Assembly (NCBI GenBank): GCA_041912595.1 | Contig: JAYRMR010000002.1 | Span: 1-64,000, forward strand | DNA length: 64,000 nt | Source: Roseateles_B sp041912595 | GTDB taxonomy: Bacteria > Pseudomonadota > Gammaproteobacteria > Burkholderiales > Burkholderiaceae_C | Direction of reading: 5' to 3' | In this document: positions 42,135 through 54,603 of the stretch, piece after piece | How positions within the stretch are numbered: position 1 is the stretch's first letter | Layout: the number at the start of each line of letters is the position of its first letter | Made by a program: the position numbers and the translations under genes | Notes under the pieces: model-generated | Seen by the model: only the letters and a program-made list of their open reading frames with translations | The model's database searches: none | Told to the model about the DNA's origin: nothing

Positions 42135-43421
42135 ATGAACGAGCACACCCCCGGCACCGAGCACAACGCCGACGACGACGCGCTGAACACCCGATTCGTG
42201 GAGGACTACGAGGCCGCCGCCGCCCATGAAGGCGCGAAGCCCGCCCTGGGCGCCCGCCTGCTGCGCCATGCCCCGCTGCTGCTGGCCCTGGGCGTGAGCA
42301 TCGCCGCCGTGACGGCCCTGGCGCTGCACCCGCCCTTCTACCCCGTGCCCCGCGGCGAGGTCGCGCTGCGCACCAACACCCTCACCGGCGGCGTGACCCA
42401 GGCCCGTGACGGCAGCCTCTTTCGCCTGCCCGGCCTCCACGAGATCCGCACCCTGCCCCAGCAGGACCGCAGCTACCAGCCCACCGCCTTCGCCCGCGCC
42501 GACGGCCCGGCACCGCTGCAGTCGGTGGAAGGCCTCTCCCTCGGAATGGCGCTGACCCTGCGCTGGGGCGTGGACCAGACCCGCCTGCCGCAGCTGGCCC
42601 GCAGCCTGCCCGACAACATCGAGCGCGAGCTGATCGACCCCGTGCTGCAGGGCGTGATCTACCGCCAGATCGCCAGCCACACGGTGCGCGAGATCTTCTC
42701 GAGCCAGCGCGCCGAGATCCAGCAGGCCCTGGAGACCGAGCTGCGCAAGAAGCTGGCCGCGGACGGCATCGTGCTGCACAGCGTGCAGATCGGCAATGTG
42801 GACCTGCCGCAGGAGTACCGCGCCGGCCTGGAGAACCTGCTGGCCGAGGGCCTGGCCACCGAGAAGATGCGCTACACGATCGAGCAGCAGGAGAAGAAGG
42901 TCAAGCAGACCGAGCTGGAGGCCGCCGCCGACAAGATCCGCCGCGAGACCGCCGCCGAGGCCGCCGGCCGCGAGCAGGTCATCGCCGCCAAGGCCCAGGA
43001 GGAGGCGATGAAGCACGTGCTGCCCTTCAAGCAGCGCCAGGTCGAGCAGCGCCAGCTGGAGGCCGAGGCCGAGCGCGTGGCCCGCGTGCGCATGGCCGAG
43101 GGCTCCGCGCAGGCCCGCGGCATCGAGGCGGAGGGCGAGGCCAAGGCGCGCGAGAAGCTGGCCGACGCCGAGGCCTACCGCCAGGGCCGCCTGGGCAAGG
43201 TGAGCCTGGAGCAGATGTCCGCCGAGGGCGCGCTCCTGAGCAAGCACCCGCTGCTGATCCAGAAGGCCATGGCGGACAAGCTCTCGGACAAGGTGCAGGT
43301 CATCATCGCCCCGCCTCCGGCCGATGGCGGCTTCATCGGCAAGACCCTGCTGGGTGGCAAGGCCGAGACCGTGGCCCGGGTGCGCGAGAGCCAGCAGGAA
43401 CAAGCCGAAGGCAACAACTGA
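42135..43421 (+). CDS. SPFH/Band 7 (prohibitin-like) membrane protein
   Basis: 428 aa. One N-terminal membrane helix (LLLALGVSIAAVTALAL, residues about 48-64) is followed by a Band 7 domain (about 70-240: TLTGGVTQARDGSLFRLPGL, GMALTLRWGVDQTRL, IYRQIASHTVREIFSSQRAE, GIVLHSVQIGNVDLPQEYR). A long Glu/Ala/Arg-rich coiled coil (about 245-380) comes next. Such proteins oligomerise in the membrane and modulate proteases or lipid domains; the partner here is unknown. No ftsH/hflKC partner or NfeD gene is adjacent. Confidence 0.9.
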   Translation: MNEHTPGTEHNADDDALNTRFVEDYEAAAAHEGAKPALGARLLRHAPLLLALGVSIAAVTALALHPPFYPVPRGEVALRTNTLTGGVTQARDGSLFRLPGLHEIRTLPQQDRSYQPTAFARADGPAPLQSVEGLSLGMALTLRWGVDQTRLPQLARSLPDNIERELIDPVLQGVIYRQIASHTVREIFSSQRAEIQQALETELRKKLAADGIVLHSVQIGNVDLPQEYRAGLENLLAEGLATEKMRYTIEQQEKKVKQTELEAAADKIRRETAAEAAGREQVIAAKAQEEAMKHVLPFKQRQVEQRQLEAEAERVARVRMAEGSAQARGIEAEGEAKAREKLADAEAYRQGRLGKVSLEQMSAEGALLSKHPLLIQKAMADKLSDKVQVIIAPPPADGGFIGKTLLGGKAETVARVRESQQEQAEGNN

Positions 43422-43453
43422 CCCCCGACACCACCGCCGCGAGGACCCCGATC

Positions 43454-44983
43454 ATGCGCCGCTTCTTCAGCACCGCCGCCCTGGCCACCACCGCAGCCCT
43501 GCTGCAGCCCCCGCCTGCCCACGCCGCCACCGCGCTGGTCCTGCAGGACCAAGCCGCCCTGCGCGCCGCCGCGCGGGACGCCGCCCCCTCGCAGGCCGCC
43601 CTGTGGCGGGGCGAGGCCGTGGAGATCCGCGGCGAGCGGCTCGACTACTACCAGGTCTACGACTACCGGCGCGAGCGCGGCGGCTTCGTCCGCAAGGGCC
43701 AGGTCTTGCCCCTGGACGGCCCGGCCGCCGAGCCCGCCGCGCTGCTGGCCGCCCTGCGCCTGGTGCGCCTGCAACCGGGGGCGGAGTCCCTGGGCCTGGG
43801 CCTCGCCGCCGCCTATGTGCAGCAGGCCAGCGCCGAGCAGATGGCCGGCCCCGGCGGCATCGAGGCGCTCGACGCGCTGGGCACGCTGGCCGAGCGCCTG
43901 GCCGACCGCGCCTCGCGCAGCAATGCCGCCCGGCTCGACACGCCGCAGACCTCCACGGACACCCAGCTCGCCGCGCAGCTGGACGTGGCGGCGCGCTACG
44001 GCCTGAAGTTCCAGAGCTTCGAGCGGGAGGCGGGCAGCCTGCAGATCTGCTACGAGGGCGAGGTCTTCCGCCGCGTGCTGGCCCTGCCGGCGAGCACGCC
44101 CGAGCAGCAGGTGCGCGCCGCCCTGGCCCTGACGCGCGGCGACTGCCTGAACCCCGCCGCCACGCCCGCGCAGAAGCTGCAGCGGGACCTGTGGCGGGCC
44201 GACATCCTGGAGCGCGTGCAGGCCCCCGGTCTGGCGCCGATCTGGCGCAATCGCCTGGCGATGCGGCAGGCCAGCGTCTGGAGCAGCCTCGCCTACGCGC
44301 AGGCCCGCCAGACGGACGCGGGCGCGGCCGCGCAGTCCCAGGCCGCGAGTGCGCGCGCCCTGCAGGCCCTGGCGCGCCTGCAGCCCGCCGAGCTGTCGGA
44401 TGACGACCAGCCCCTCGCCAACGACGCCGCCATGCGCGTGAACGCCGTGCGCTGGCAGGCCCTGCCCGCCGGCACGGCGGCGATGAGCTGGCGCCGGGGG
44501 AACGACGAGCTGCAGTTGCGCGTGGTGCCGGGCGCCGACGGCGACCAGTGCCTGGTGCTGCAGTCCGCCAAGGCGAAGGAGGCCCTGCTGCGCCACTGCA
44601 GCTATGGCCTGATCCAGACGGCCTCGTTCAGCGTCAACCGCGAAGGCCATGCCGCCGCGCTGGCGGTGCAGCCGACAGAGTCCTGGCGCGAGCTGTGGGT
44701 GCTGCGCGCCACGCCGCAGGGCTGGCGCCTGGACGTCCTGCCGCCCGCCGCGGCCAACCCGGGCCTGGGCTATGCGAAGTTCGCCGGCTGGGTGCCCGGC
44801 GGCCAGCAGCTGCTGATGGTGCGCGAGTCCCGCGCCGAGGGCCGCTACAGCGCCCGCAGCTTCGAGGTCGTGGACCTGCAGACGCTGGCCGTGCAGCGCC
44901 GCAGCGGCGAGGCCCAGCAGCTCGGCCCCTTCCAGCGCTGGGCGGATGCGGGGTGGAAGACGGCGAGTCTGAGTCTGCGCTGA
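43454..44983 (+). CDS. secreted protein of unknown function, 509 aa
   Basis: It begins MRRFFSTAALATTAALLQPP with an AHA cleavage site, so it is probably periplasmic. The N-terminal part contains a short SH3-like strand pattern (RGEAVEIRGERLDYYQVYDY and RRERGGFVRKGQVLPL). The middle is helical and Ala-rich with two cysteines (CYEGE, CLNPA). The C-terminal 180 residues look like beta-propeller blades (LRVVPGADGDQCLVLQSAKA, SFSVNREGHAAALAVQ, ELWVLRATPQGWRLD). It starts 32 nt after the Band 7 gene on the same strand, so co-transcription is likely. No known family is recognised overall. Confidence 0.8.
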   Translation: MRRFFSTAALATTAALLQPPPAHAATALVLQDQAALRAAARDAAPSQAALWRGEAVEIRGERLDYYQVYDYRRERGGFVRKGQVLPLDGPAAEPAALLAALRLVRLQPGAESLGLGLAAAYVQQASAEQMAGPGGIEALDALGTLAERLADRASRSNAARLDTPQTSTDTQLAAQLDVAARYGLKFQSFEREAGSLQICYEGEVFRRVLALPASTPEQQVRAALALTRGDCLNPAATPAQKLQRDLWRADILERVQAPGLAPIWRNRLAMRQASVWSSLAYAQARQTDAGAAAQSQAASARALQALARLQPAELSDDDQPLANDAAMRVNAVRWQALPAGTAAMSWRRGNDELQLRVVPGADGDQCLVLQSAKAKEALLRHCSYGLIQTASFSVNREGHAAALAVQPTESWRELWVLRATPQGWRLDVLPPAAANPGLGYAKFAGWVPGGQQLLMVRESRAEGRYSARSFEVVDLQTLAVQRRSGEAQQLGPFQRWADAGWKTASLSLR

Positions 44984-44986
44984 GGG

Positions 44987-45427
44987 TCAGGGCAAGACCT
45001 GCCCCTCCCCCACCAGGCGCCCGCCCTGGAACATCTGGAACTGCCGGCGGTCGTCGCGCAGCTTCAAGGCGTCCAGGCAGCTGACGGTGGCCTCGGCGCG
45101 CTCGCCGGGCTTGAGCTCGCCGCCGACGCCGGGCGGGATGCTCAGCGCGCAGGTCGTGCCCTCGGGATGGTCCGGGAAGCGCAGCTGGGGCCGGTAGCCG
45201 GTGTAGACGGGCGTGTCGCGCCCCTGGCTGAAGCCCATCGGCAGCAGGCGGACCTGCACGCGCAGCGCCGCCTGGGCCTCGACATGGATCCACGGGAGCG
45301 CGGCGGCGCTGGCGGCATCGGCCGGGGCGGAGGCCGCGGGGGCAGTTTGGGCCAGGGACGGCGCGGCCATCGACAGGCTGTACAGGCCGCAAAGACCGCA
45401 AAGGCCGAGGAACAGGGGCTTCAACAT
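44987..45427 (-). CDS. secreted stand-alone domain resembling EF-Tu domain III
   Basis: 146 aa. A signal peptide (LFLGLCGLCGLYSLSMA, processing near SLAQ) and a short Ala-rich spacer precede a beta domain. Its landmarks follow domain III of elongation factor Tu in order: TPVYTGYRPQLRF versus TPFFKGYRPQFYF in EF-Tu, then IPPGVGGELKPGERAE versus LPEGVEMVMPGDNIK, and FQGGRLVGEGQVL versus REGGRTVGAGVV. There is no GTPase domain, and export makes a role in translation impossible. Function unknown. It converges with the preceding gene, with only 3 nt between the stops. Confidence 0.82.
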   Translation of the reverse strand: MLKPLFLGLCGLCGLYSLSMAAPSLAQTAPAASAPADAASAAALPWIHVEAQAALRVQVRLLPMGFSQGRDTPVYTGYRPQLRFPDHPEGTTCALSIPPGVGGELKPGERAEATVSCLDALKLRDDRRQFQMFQGGRLVGEGQVLP

Positions 45428-45514
45428 GAGGTGGGCAGACAGGGGATGCAGAACAGGGGCGCCCGCCAGACGGGGCCGCCGCGCCCGGATTGTGGCAGCG
45501 CCCGGGGCGGCCCC

Positions 45515-48841
<3,327 letters not shown>

Positions 48842-48977
48842 CGCGGGGTCACGCCAGGGGGTGAGTCTCGGTCACGGCGCGCCGGCTGACCAGCGGATCA
48901 GGCCGGCAAATGCGGCCCGGGACGCACGCACGCCGGGGGAGCGAGAAGGAATGCGCAGGCGCAGGCCTGCGGCGGGC

Positions 48978-49817
48978 TCAGGCGCGGGCGGCGTTGAGCT
49001 GCTCGCGTGTCGCCAGCGCCACGCGGCGGGCGGCGGCGGCGAAGTCCTCGCCGCTGCTGGCGTACAGCACGGCGCGGGAGGAGTTCACGATGATCGGCGC
49101 CGTGCTGCCCTCGGCCGTGCCGCGCCAGCCCGCGCGCACCGTGGCCACGGCATCGCCGCCCTGGGCGCCCACGCCGGGGATCAGCAGCGGCAGCGTCGGG
49201 GCGATCTCGCGCACCCGGGCGATCTCGTCCGGGAAGGTCGCCCCCACCACGAGGCCCAGCTGGCCGGAGGTGTTCCACGCGGTCTGCGCCAGGTGGGCGA
49301 GGTGCTCGTAGAGGCGCGGCTGGCCGGGGATGTCGGCCAGGCGCTGGTTCTGCCAGTCGCTGCCGCCGGGGTTGGAGGTGCGGCACAGCACGATCACGCC
49401 CTTGTCGGCATAGCGCAGGAAGGGCTCGAGGGTGTCGAAGCCCATGAAGGGCGACAGCGTCACGGCATCCGCCTGGTAGCGCACGAAGGCCTCGCGGGCG
49501 TACTGCTCGGCGGTGGAGCCGATGTCCCCGCGCTTGGCATCGAGGATCACCGGCACCTGCGGCGCCACGCGCTTGATGTGGGCCATCAGGCGCTCCAGCT
49601 GGTCCTCGGCGCGGTGGGCGGCGAAGTAGGCGATCTGCGGCTTGAAGGCGCTCACCAGGTCCTTGGTGGCGTCGACGATGGCGCTGCAGAAGTCGAAGAT
49701 GCGGCCGGCATCGCCCTTCCAGGCGCCCGGGAACTTCGCCGGCTCCGGATCCAGCCCCACGCAGAGCATCGACTGGTTGAGGCGTTCGGCGGCGTGGAGT
49801 TGCTGGAGGAAGGTCAT
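48978..49817 (-). CDS. pyrF: orotidine 5'-phosphate decarboxylase (group 2 type)
   Basis: Final step of UMP synthesis: decarboxylation of OMP. The 279 aa begin MTFLQQLHAAERLNQSMLCV with the substrate Asp in GLDPEPAKFP. The catalytic motif is VILDAKRGDIGSTAEQYA (Lys-Asp network), with GATFPDEIARVREIAPT and the phosphate-binding LIPGVGAQGGDAV. The length and the DAKRGDIGST motif fit the longer PyrF group found in many betaproteobacteria and actinobacteria. The ATG at 49817 matches the family N-terminus. It is divergent from the acetyltransferase fusion gene. Confidence 0.96.
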   Translation of the reverse strand: MTFLQQLHAAERLNQSMLCVGLDPEPAKFPGAWKGDAGRIFDFCSAIVDATKDLVSAFKPQIAYFAAHRAEDQLERLMAHIKRVAPQVPVILDAKRGDIGSTAEQYAREAFVRYQADAVTLSPFMGFDTLEPFLRYADKGVIVLCRTSNPGGSDWQNQRLADIPGQPRLYEHLAHLAQTAWNTSGQLGLVVGATFPDEIARVREIAPTLPLLIPGVGAQGGDAVATVRAGWRGTAEGSTAPIIVNSSRAVLYASSGEDFAAAARRVALATREQLNAARA

Positions 49818-49922
49818 GGATCGCACCCCTGAGCGGGCTGGGCTGGTGAAGGTGCCGTATTGTCTCGCTTCTGGGCGGACATCCGCCGCCCTCGCCCGCT
49901 TGCCCACCCCGGAGCCCCGACG

Positions 49923-50849
49923 ATGCAGATTCTGGAGACCGAACGCCTGCGCCTGCGCTGGTTCGACGACCGCGACGTGCCCTTCATCCTGGGCCTCATC
50001 AACGAGCCCTCGTGGAAGGCCAACATCGCCGACCCGGGCGTCAGCACGCCCGAGCAGGCCCGCCAGTGGATGCGCGACCGCCTGCTGAACCGCTACTGGG
50101 CGCAGGGCCACGGCTTCTGGTGCGTGGAGCGCAAGTCCGACGGCGAGCCGCTCGGCCTGTGCGGCCTGATCCATCGCGACGGGCTGCCCGAGCCGGACCT
50201 CGGCTACGGCCTCGCCGAGCGCCACTGGGGCCGGGGCTACGCCCGCGAGGCCGCCGCCGCCTCGCTGCGCTACGCCCACGAGGTGCTCGGCCTGCGCCAC
50301 CTGCTGGCCACCACCGCGCCCCACAACGACAGCTCCGGCCGGGTGCTGATGGACATCGGCTTCGAGGACCGCGGCCTGCAGCAGACCGAGGCGCACGAGG
50401 GGCTGTCCCGCGTCTACGAATGGAAGGCCCCGGGCGACGCCGGCACCGACGTGCAGCAGATCGAGGCCCTGGTGCGTCGCTTCCTCGGCGCCTTCGACAA
50501 CCGCGCCGGGCGCATCCCCACCGTCGCGGCGCTGCCGCACGCGCTGCTGCCGGACGCCCGCCTCGTGCTGCGCAGCGGCGACACCGTCACGAGCATGGAC
50601 CCGCGCACCTTCATCGAGCCGCGCGCGCAGTGGCTGGCCGACGGCACGCTGCGGGAGTTCCACGAGGAGGCCGACACCCTGCACATCGAGCAGGACGGCG
50701 GGCTGGCGCAGGTCCGGCTGAACTACGCCAAGGCCGGCATCCGCGACGGCCAGGCCTTCGAGGGGCGCGGCCGCAAGCGGCTGTCCTGCGTGAAGACGGC
50801 CCGGGGCTGGAAGATCGCGGCCGTGCTGTGGGAGGACGCACCCGCCTGA
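49923..50849 (+). CDS. GNAT acetyltransferase fused to an NTF2-like domain
   Basis: 308 aa. The N-terminal RimJ/RimL-type GNAT domain (about residues 1-165) has ETERLRLRWFDDRDVPFI, the acetyl-CoA-binding GYGLAERHWGRGYAREAAAA, and the C-terminal DIGFEDRGL. The C-terminal domain (about 180-305) has an alpha+beta cone pattern typical of NTF2/SnoaL-like folds (IEALVRRFLGAFDNRAGRIP, LPHALLPDARLVLRSG, RLSCVKTARGWKIAAVLWED). The fusion is continuous, with no frameshift. Whether the second domain binds the acceptor or acts independently is unknown. The start at 49923 removes a non-homologous leader. Confidence 0.88.
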   Translation: MQILETERLRLRWFDDRDVPFILGLINEPSWKANIADPGVSTPEQARQWMRDRLLNRYWAQGHGFWCVERKSDGEPLGLCGLIHRDGLPEPDLGYGLAERHWGRGYAREAAAASLRYAHEVLGLRHLLATTAPHNDSSGRVLMDIGFEDRGLQQTEAHEGLSRVYEWKAPGDAGTDVQQIEALVRRFLGAFDNRAGRIPTVAALPHALLPDARLVLRSGDTVTSMDPRTFIEPRAQWLADGTLREFHEEADTLHIEQDGGLAQVRLNYAKAGIRDGQAFEGRGRKRLSCVKTARGWKIAAVLWEDAPA

Positions 50850-50858
50850 GCGCTCCCT

Positions 50859-53800
50859 TCAGACCGGGTTCGTGCGCCGCTCGCGGGTGAGCTCCTGCGC
50901 CAGGGCCGGCGCATGCCGCGCGAGCCAGCCCACCGCGCCCTGCTCGCGGGCCAGCGCGCAGGCCTCCGAGGCCAGCGTCTGCGCCCGGCTCCAGTCGCCC
51001 GCGCGGCGCTCGCAGTCGGACAGCAACATCAGCAGGCCGGGGCGGCAGTAGTGGTCCTCGTCCTCGAGGGCGTCGGGCAGGGCCTGGTGGAGCAGCTTGA
51101 GCGCCAGCTCGTGCTGTTTGAGCAGCTCCAGCGTGCTGGCCAGGATCCAGCGGGCGGTGCTGCGGCCGGCCTTGTAGGCGCGATCGGCCTGCTCGGCGGC
51201 CTGCAGCACCTGGGCGGCGACTTCGGCATGGCCGGTGCGCACGCGCGCCCAGGCCAGGAAGAGCCCGTTCATGCCCTGCCACAGCGGATAGCCCAGACGC
51301 GTCGCCAGCGCCAGCGCCTCGCCGGCATGGCGCAGCACCGGGTGCGGCCGGCCGCGCGTCCAGTTCATGGCCGCCGCGAAGGTCAGCATGAAGCACAGCC
51401 CATGGTTGCGGCCCTCCTGGCGGGCCAGCGCAAGGCCCTGTTCCACGGCGGCGTCGGCCCCGGCGCCATCGCCACAGAACCACAGCGTCCAGCAGTGCAC
51501 GGCCAGCAGCAGCACGACGGCGTCGTCGCCCAGGTGCTGGCGGCGCGCCTCGGCGTCCAGGCCCGGCAGCAGCGCCAGGCCCTGCCGCTGGCAGTGGCGG
51601 GCCTCCTCGAAGCGGCCGCGCCAGAACAGCGAATTGCCCAGCGCGAAGCAGGCAGTGAGGCGCTCGGCATCGGTCAGGGCCTCCTCTTCCAGCTGGCGCG
51701 CCACGCGCAGGCCGCCGCTTTCCCCTTGGGAGCCGGCGCCCATGTAGAGCCGGCTCAGGGCGACGAAGCGCAGGCGCTCCGATGAGGGCGCCGCGCTGTC
51801 CTCGTCGGGTGCCGCGGCCAGCAGCTGCCGGCACAGGCGGTGCGCCTCGGCGGAGCCGTAGCCCTCGTGCATCTGCAGGGCGCGGACGCGGTCCAGGTCC
51901 AGGCGCCAGCGCGCGCGGGCGTCACCGGCGGGGCCGGCCACCGCGAGGCGCGACGCCTCCTCCAGCGAGGCCTGCGCATCGGCGGCGAACTCCTGGCGCA
52001 GCGCCTGCTGCCCGGCCTGCCACCACGCCTGGCAGGCCGCCTCCCGGGGCCCGGCACCCGCGAGGTGGCGGGCCAGCAGCCCCGGGGCCTCGCCGCGCCG
52101 GGCGCGCAGCTCGGCCAGGCGCGCGTGCCAGGGCCGGGTCTGGGCCGGCAGGGCGCCCTGGGCCGCCGCCTCGTGCAGCAGGGCATGGCGGAAACGGTAG
52201 ACCCCGTCGCCCGACGCCCGCGCCCCGTCCTCCTGCACCACCAGCCGGCACTCCGCCGCCCGCTGCAGGGCCTGCGCCACGGCGGTGGCGGGCAGGGTCT
52301 CGGCCAGCAGCTCCGCCAGCAGCGCCGCGTCGAAGCGCGGGCCGATCAGGGCGGCCGCCTGCAGCACCGGCTTGTTGATGCCGAGGCGGTCCAGCTCCGC
52401 CTGCATGAGGGCGACGATGCCGCCGCCCGCGGACGGCCGGCCGTCCAACTCGCCCTGCACCATCGCCTCTATCAGCAGCGGAATGCCGGCCGCCGCCTCC
52501 AGGATGGACGCGCGCCGGGCGCTGCCGAGCCGCCCCTGCGCATCCAGCGACTGCAGCAGCTGCTGCGCGGCCGGTGCGCTCAGGGGCTGGACGTCCATGC
52601 ATACGGGATCGGCGCCCGCGGACTCCAGCACCACCTCCGGCCGGCTGCTGACGAGGATGAGCAGGCGCTGCCGGTCCATCCAGGCGGCGTAACGGGCCAG
52701 CAGCTCGCGCGTGGCCTGGTCGGCCCAGTGCAGGTCATCGACCCACAGCAGCACGGGCTGGCGGGCGGAGAGGCGGTCGAGCCACGCGAAGCAGGCATCG
52801 AACAGCGCCGGGCCGGGCACGACCTGACCCTCCAGCAGCTGCTGCAGGCGGGCAGGCAGCAGCGCCTGGACCGGCGCCGGCAGACGCTGCAGGCATTCGC
52901 GCAGCGGCGCCAGCGGCTGGTGCTGCCATTCGAGGCGGCAGGACCAGGACAGGCGCAGGGCCGAGCTGCCCTCCAGCGAGCGCGCAAAGCTCGCGGCCAT
53001 GGTGGTCTTGCCGATGCCGGCCTCGCCCCGCAGGATGACCCAGGCCGGCTGCCCGCGGCAGGCGGCGAGCCAGTGCAGGCGCAGGTCCTGCAGCGGCAGC
53101 TCGCGGCCCAGACAGGCGCGCGAGGGCAGCGCGGCCGGGTCCAGCCCGCGCAGCCCCCGCCAGCGCCGGGCACCGGGAGGGTCGTCGATCCCGGGCTCGT
53201 CGCAGCGCACGCGGTCCGCCAGGCGCTCCACGGCACCGGGCCCCAGCAGCAGCTCGCCAGGGCCCGCCCGGCAGGCCAGCGTGCGGAGCACCTCGGGCTG
53301 GCGACTCATCAGCTGCCAGTGGCTCGCCTGGAAGCGCAGGCGCTCCGGCCCGCAGTCCAGCGCGAGCCCGGGCAGCCCCGCGACGGGCGCGTCCGCGTCC
53401 GCCGGCCAGTGGCCCAGCAGATCCTGCGCCGCCAGCAGCGCACGCCACTCGGGGGCCTCGCCCTCCGCGCGCAGGCCGAAGACCGCCAGCAGGCCCGCAT
53501 CCGCGCCGCTCAGGCAGCGGGCGCCCCAGCGCTGCATCTGCGCGCGGACGGCGTCCAGCTGCGCCGCCAGCGCATGCCAGGCCTCGTCGGTGTCCGGCGT
53601 CGGCGGCGGCTGGATCCACAGCAGCGCGAGGTGCCGCCGCTCCCAGCGGCTGGGCGCCGCGCCGGCCGTGGCGATCCCGGCGGGCGCGGGGCGCTCCGTG
53701 TCCACGAGGCGGCGCAGCTCCGGGCTGGCGCGATGCCCCAGCTCGCGCACCAGCAGCTGGTCCGTCTGCGCGAGCACCTGCTCGGCGCCGCGACGGTCCC

Positions 53801-54434
53801 CCAGCTGCAGCAGGAGCTGCATGAGACGGGCGGCGCTCGCCTCGTCCAGCGGGTCCAGCGCCAGCGCCTGCCGTGCCGACCCCACGGCCGCCTCCAGCTG
53901 CCCGGCGGCGCGCTGCGCGTCATGCAGCTGGCGCAGCAGGCCGCGGTGGCGGTCACGCAGGCTGGCCGCGGCCTCGGTGCGCCAGGTCTCGAAGTCGGGG
54001 CATTCGGGCAGGCACAGGTCGGCCAGGAAGGGCTGACCGGCCTGGGGCAGGCGGGCCATGAGCTGCTGCCGGGCGGTCTCGTCCGAGAGGTCCGGCACCG
54101 GGGCCGCCAGCAGGCAGGCGTCGATGACGAGGCCCTCGTGTGCCTGCAGCATCAGCCGGTCCCGCTCCGCCCGCAGGCCGAGCGCCGCGCCGTCCTGCCC
54201 GAGCACGCGCTGCAGCGGCGACAGCACCTGGCGCAGGTTCGTCAGCGCGCGCGGCTCCTCCAGCGCGGGCCACAGCAGCGCCGCCAGCGTGCGCCGCGCG
54301 ACCCACTGATCCCGGTGCAGCGCGAGGAAGGCCAGCAGGGCGCGCCCCTTGGCATAGCGCAGGGCGTTCGCTCCCTCCGGCAGGTCCAGGCGCATCGGGC
54401 CGTACAGGGTCAGCATCACGGGGGCGGCGTTCAT
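50859..54434 (-). CDS. large BTAD/AAA-type ATPase transcriptional regulator
   Basis: 1191 aa. The N-terminal winged helix (MLTLYGPMRLDLPEGANALR to LRQVLSPLQRVLG, about residues 7-85) is followed by a bacterial transcriptional activation domain (about 100-245). A central NTPase follows, with Walker A GEAGIGKTTMAASFA (about 470-484) and Walker B LLWVDDLHWADQATRELLAR (about 560). The C-terminal 500 residues are Ala/Leu/Arg-rich TPR-like helices. This is the SARP/MalT-like STAND architecture in which nucleotide and ligand switch the regulator on. No adjacent operon reveals its target; a PEP-CTERM-like protein is divergent from it. Confidence 0.9.
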   Translation of the reverse strand: MNAAPVMLTLYGPMRLDLPEGANALRYAKGRALLAFLALHRDQWVARRTLAALLWPALEEPRALTNLRQVLSPLQRVLGQDGAALGLRAERDRLMLQAHEGLVIDACLLAAPVPDLSDETARQQLMARLPQAGQPFLADLCLPECPDFETWRTEAAASLRDRHRGLLRQLHDAQRAAGQLEAAVGSARQALALDPLDEASAARLMQLLLQLGDRRGAEQVLAQTDQLLVRELGHRASPELRRLVDTERPAPAGIATAGAAPSRWERRHLALLWIQPPPTPDTDEAWHALAAQLDAVRAQMQRWGARCLSGADAGLLAVFGLRAEGEAPEWRALLAAQDLLGHWPADADAPVAGLPGLALDCGPERLRFQASHWQLMSRQPEVLRTLACRAGPGELLLGPGAVERLADRVRCDEPGIDDPPGARRWRGLRGLDPAALPSRACLGRELPLQDLRLHWLAACRGQPAWVILRGEAGIGKTTMAASFARSLEGSSALRLSWSCRLEWQHQPLAPLRECLQRLPAPVQALLPARLQQLLEGQVVPGPALFDACFAWLDRLSARQPVLLWVDDLHWADQATRELLARYAAWMDRQRLLILVSSRPEVVLESAGADPVCMDVQPLSAPAAQQLLQSLDAQGRLGSARRASILEAAAGIPLLIEAMVQGELDGRPSAGGGIVALMQAELDRLGINKPVLQAAALIGPRFDAALLAELLAETLPATAVAQALQRAAECRLVVQEDGARASGDGVYRFRHALLHEAAAQGALPAQTRPWHARLAELRARRGEAPGLLARHLAGAGPREAACQAWWQAGQQALRQEFAADAQASLEEASRLAVAGPAGDARARWRLDLDRVRALQMHEGYGSAEAHRLCRQLLAAAPDEDSAAPSSERLRFVALSRLYMGAGSQGESGGLRVARQLEEEALTDAERLTACFALGNSLFWRGRFEEARHCQRQGLALLPGLDAEARRQHLGDDAVVLLLAVHCWTLWFCGDGAGADAAVEQGLALARQEGRNHGLCFMLTFAAAMNWTRGRPHPVLRHAGEALALATRLGYPLWQGMNGLFLAWARVRTGHAEVAAQVLQAAEQADRAYKAGRSTARWILASTLELLKQHELALKLLHQALPDALEDEDHYCRPGLLMLLSDCERRAGDWSRAQTLASEACALAREQGAVGWLARHAPALAQELTRERRTNPV

Positions 54435-54603
54435 CAGCGCGGCACTCTATCAGCGCCGATGGGCCCGAAAGCCCCGGCCGGTGCGCACAGCGCGCCGCCC
54501 CCGCGATCGGGCGGGCGGCCGCTGATACCGCCCCGCTCACGGCCGGCTTACGACCCCTCGATACGCTGCGCGCCATCCATCACAACTGTCCGAGGGAATG
54601 ACC

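Noticed and set aside
42000..43403. Long minus-strand extension upstream of the response regulator at 41969
   Set aside because: It is antisense to the Band 7 gene, and its translation is Gly/Leu/Ala-rich low complexity, a typical shadow of a high-GC gene.
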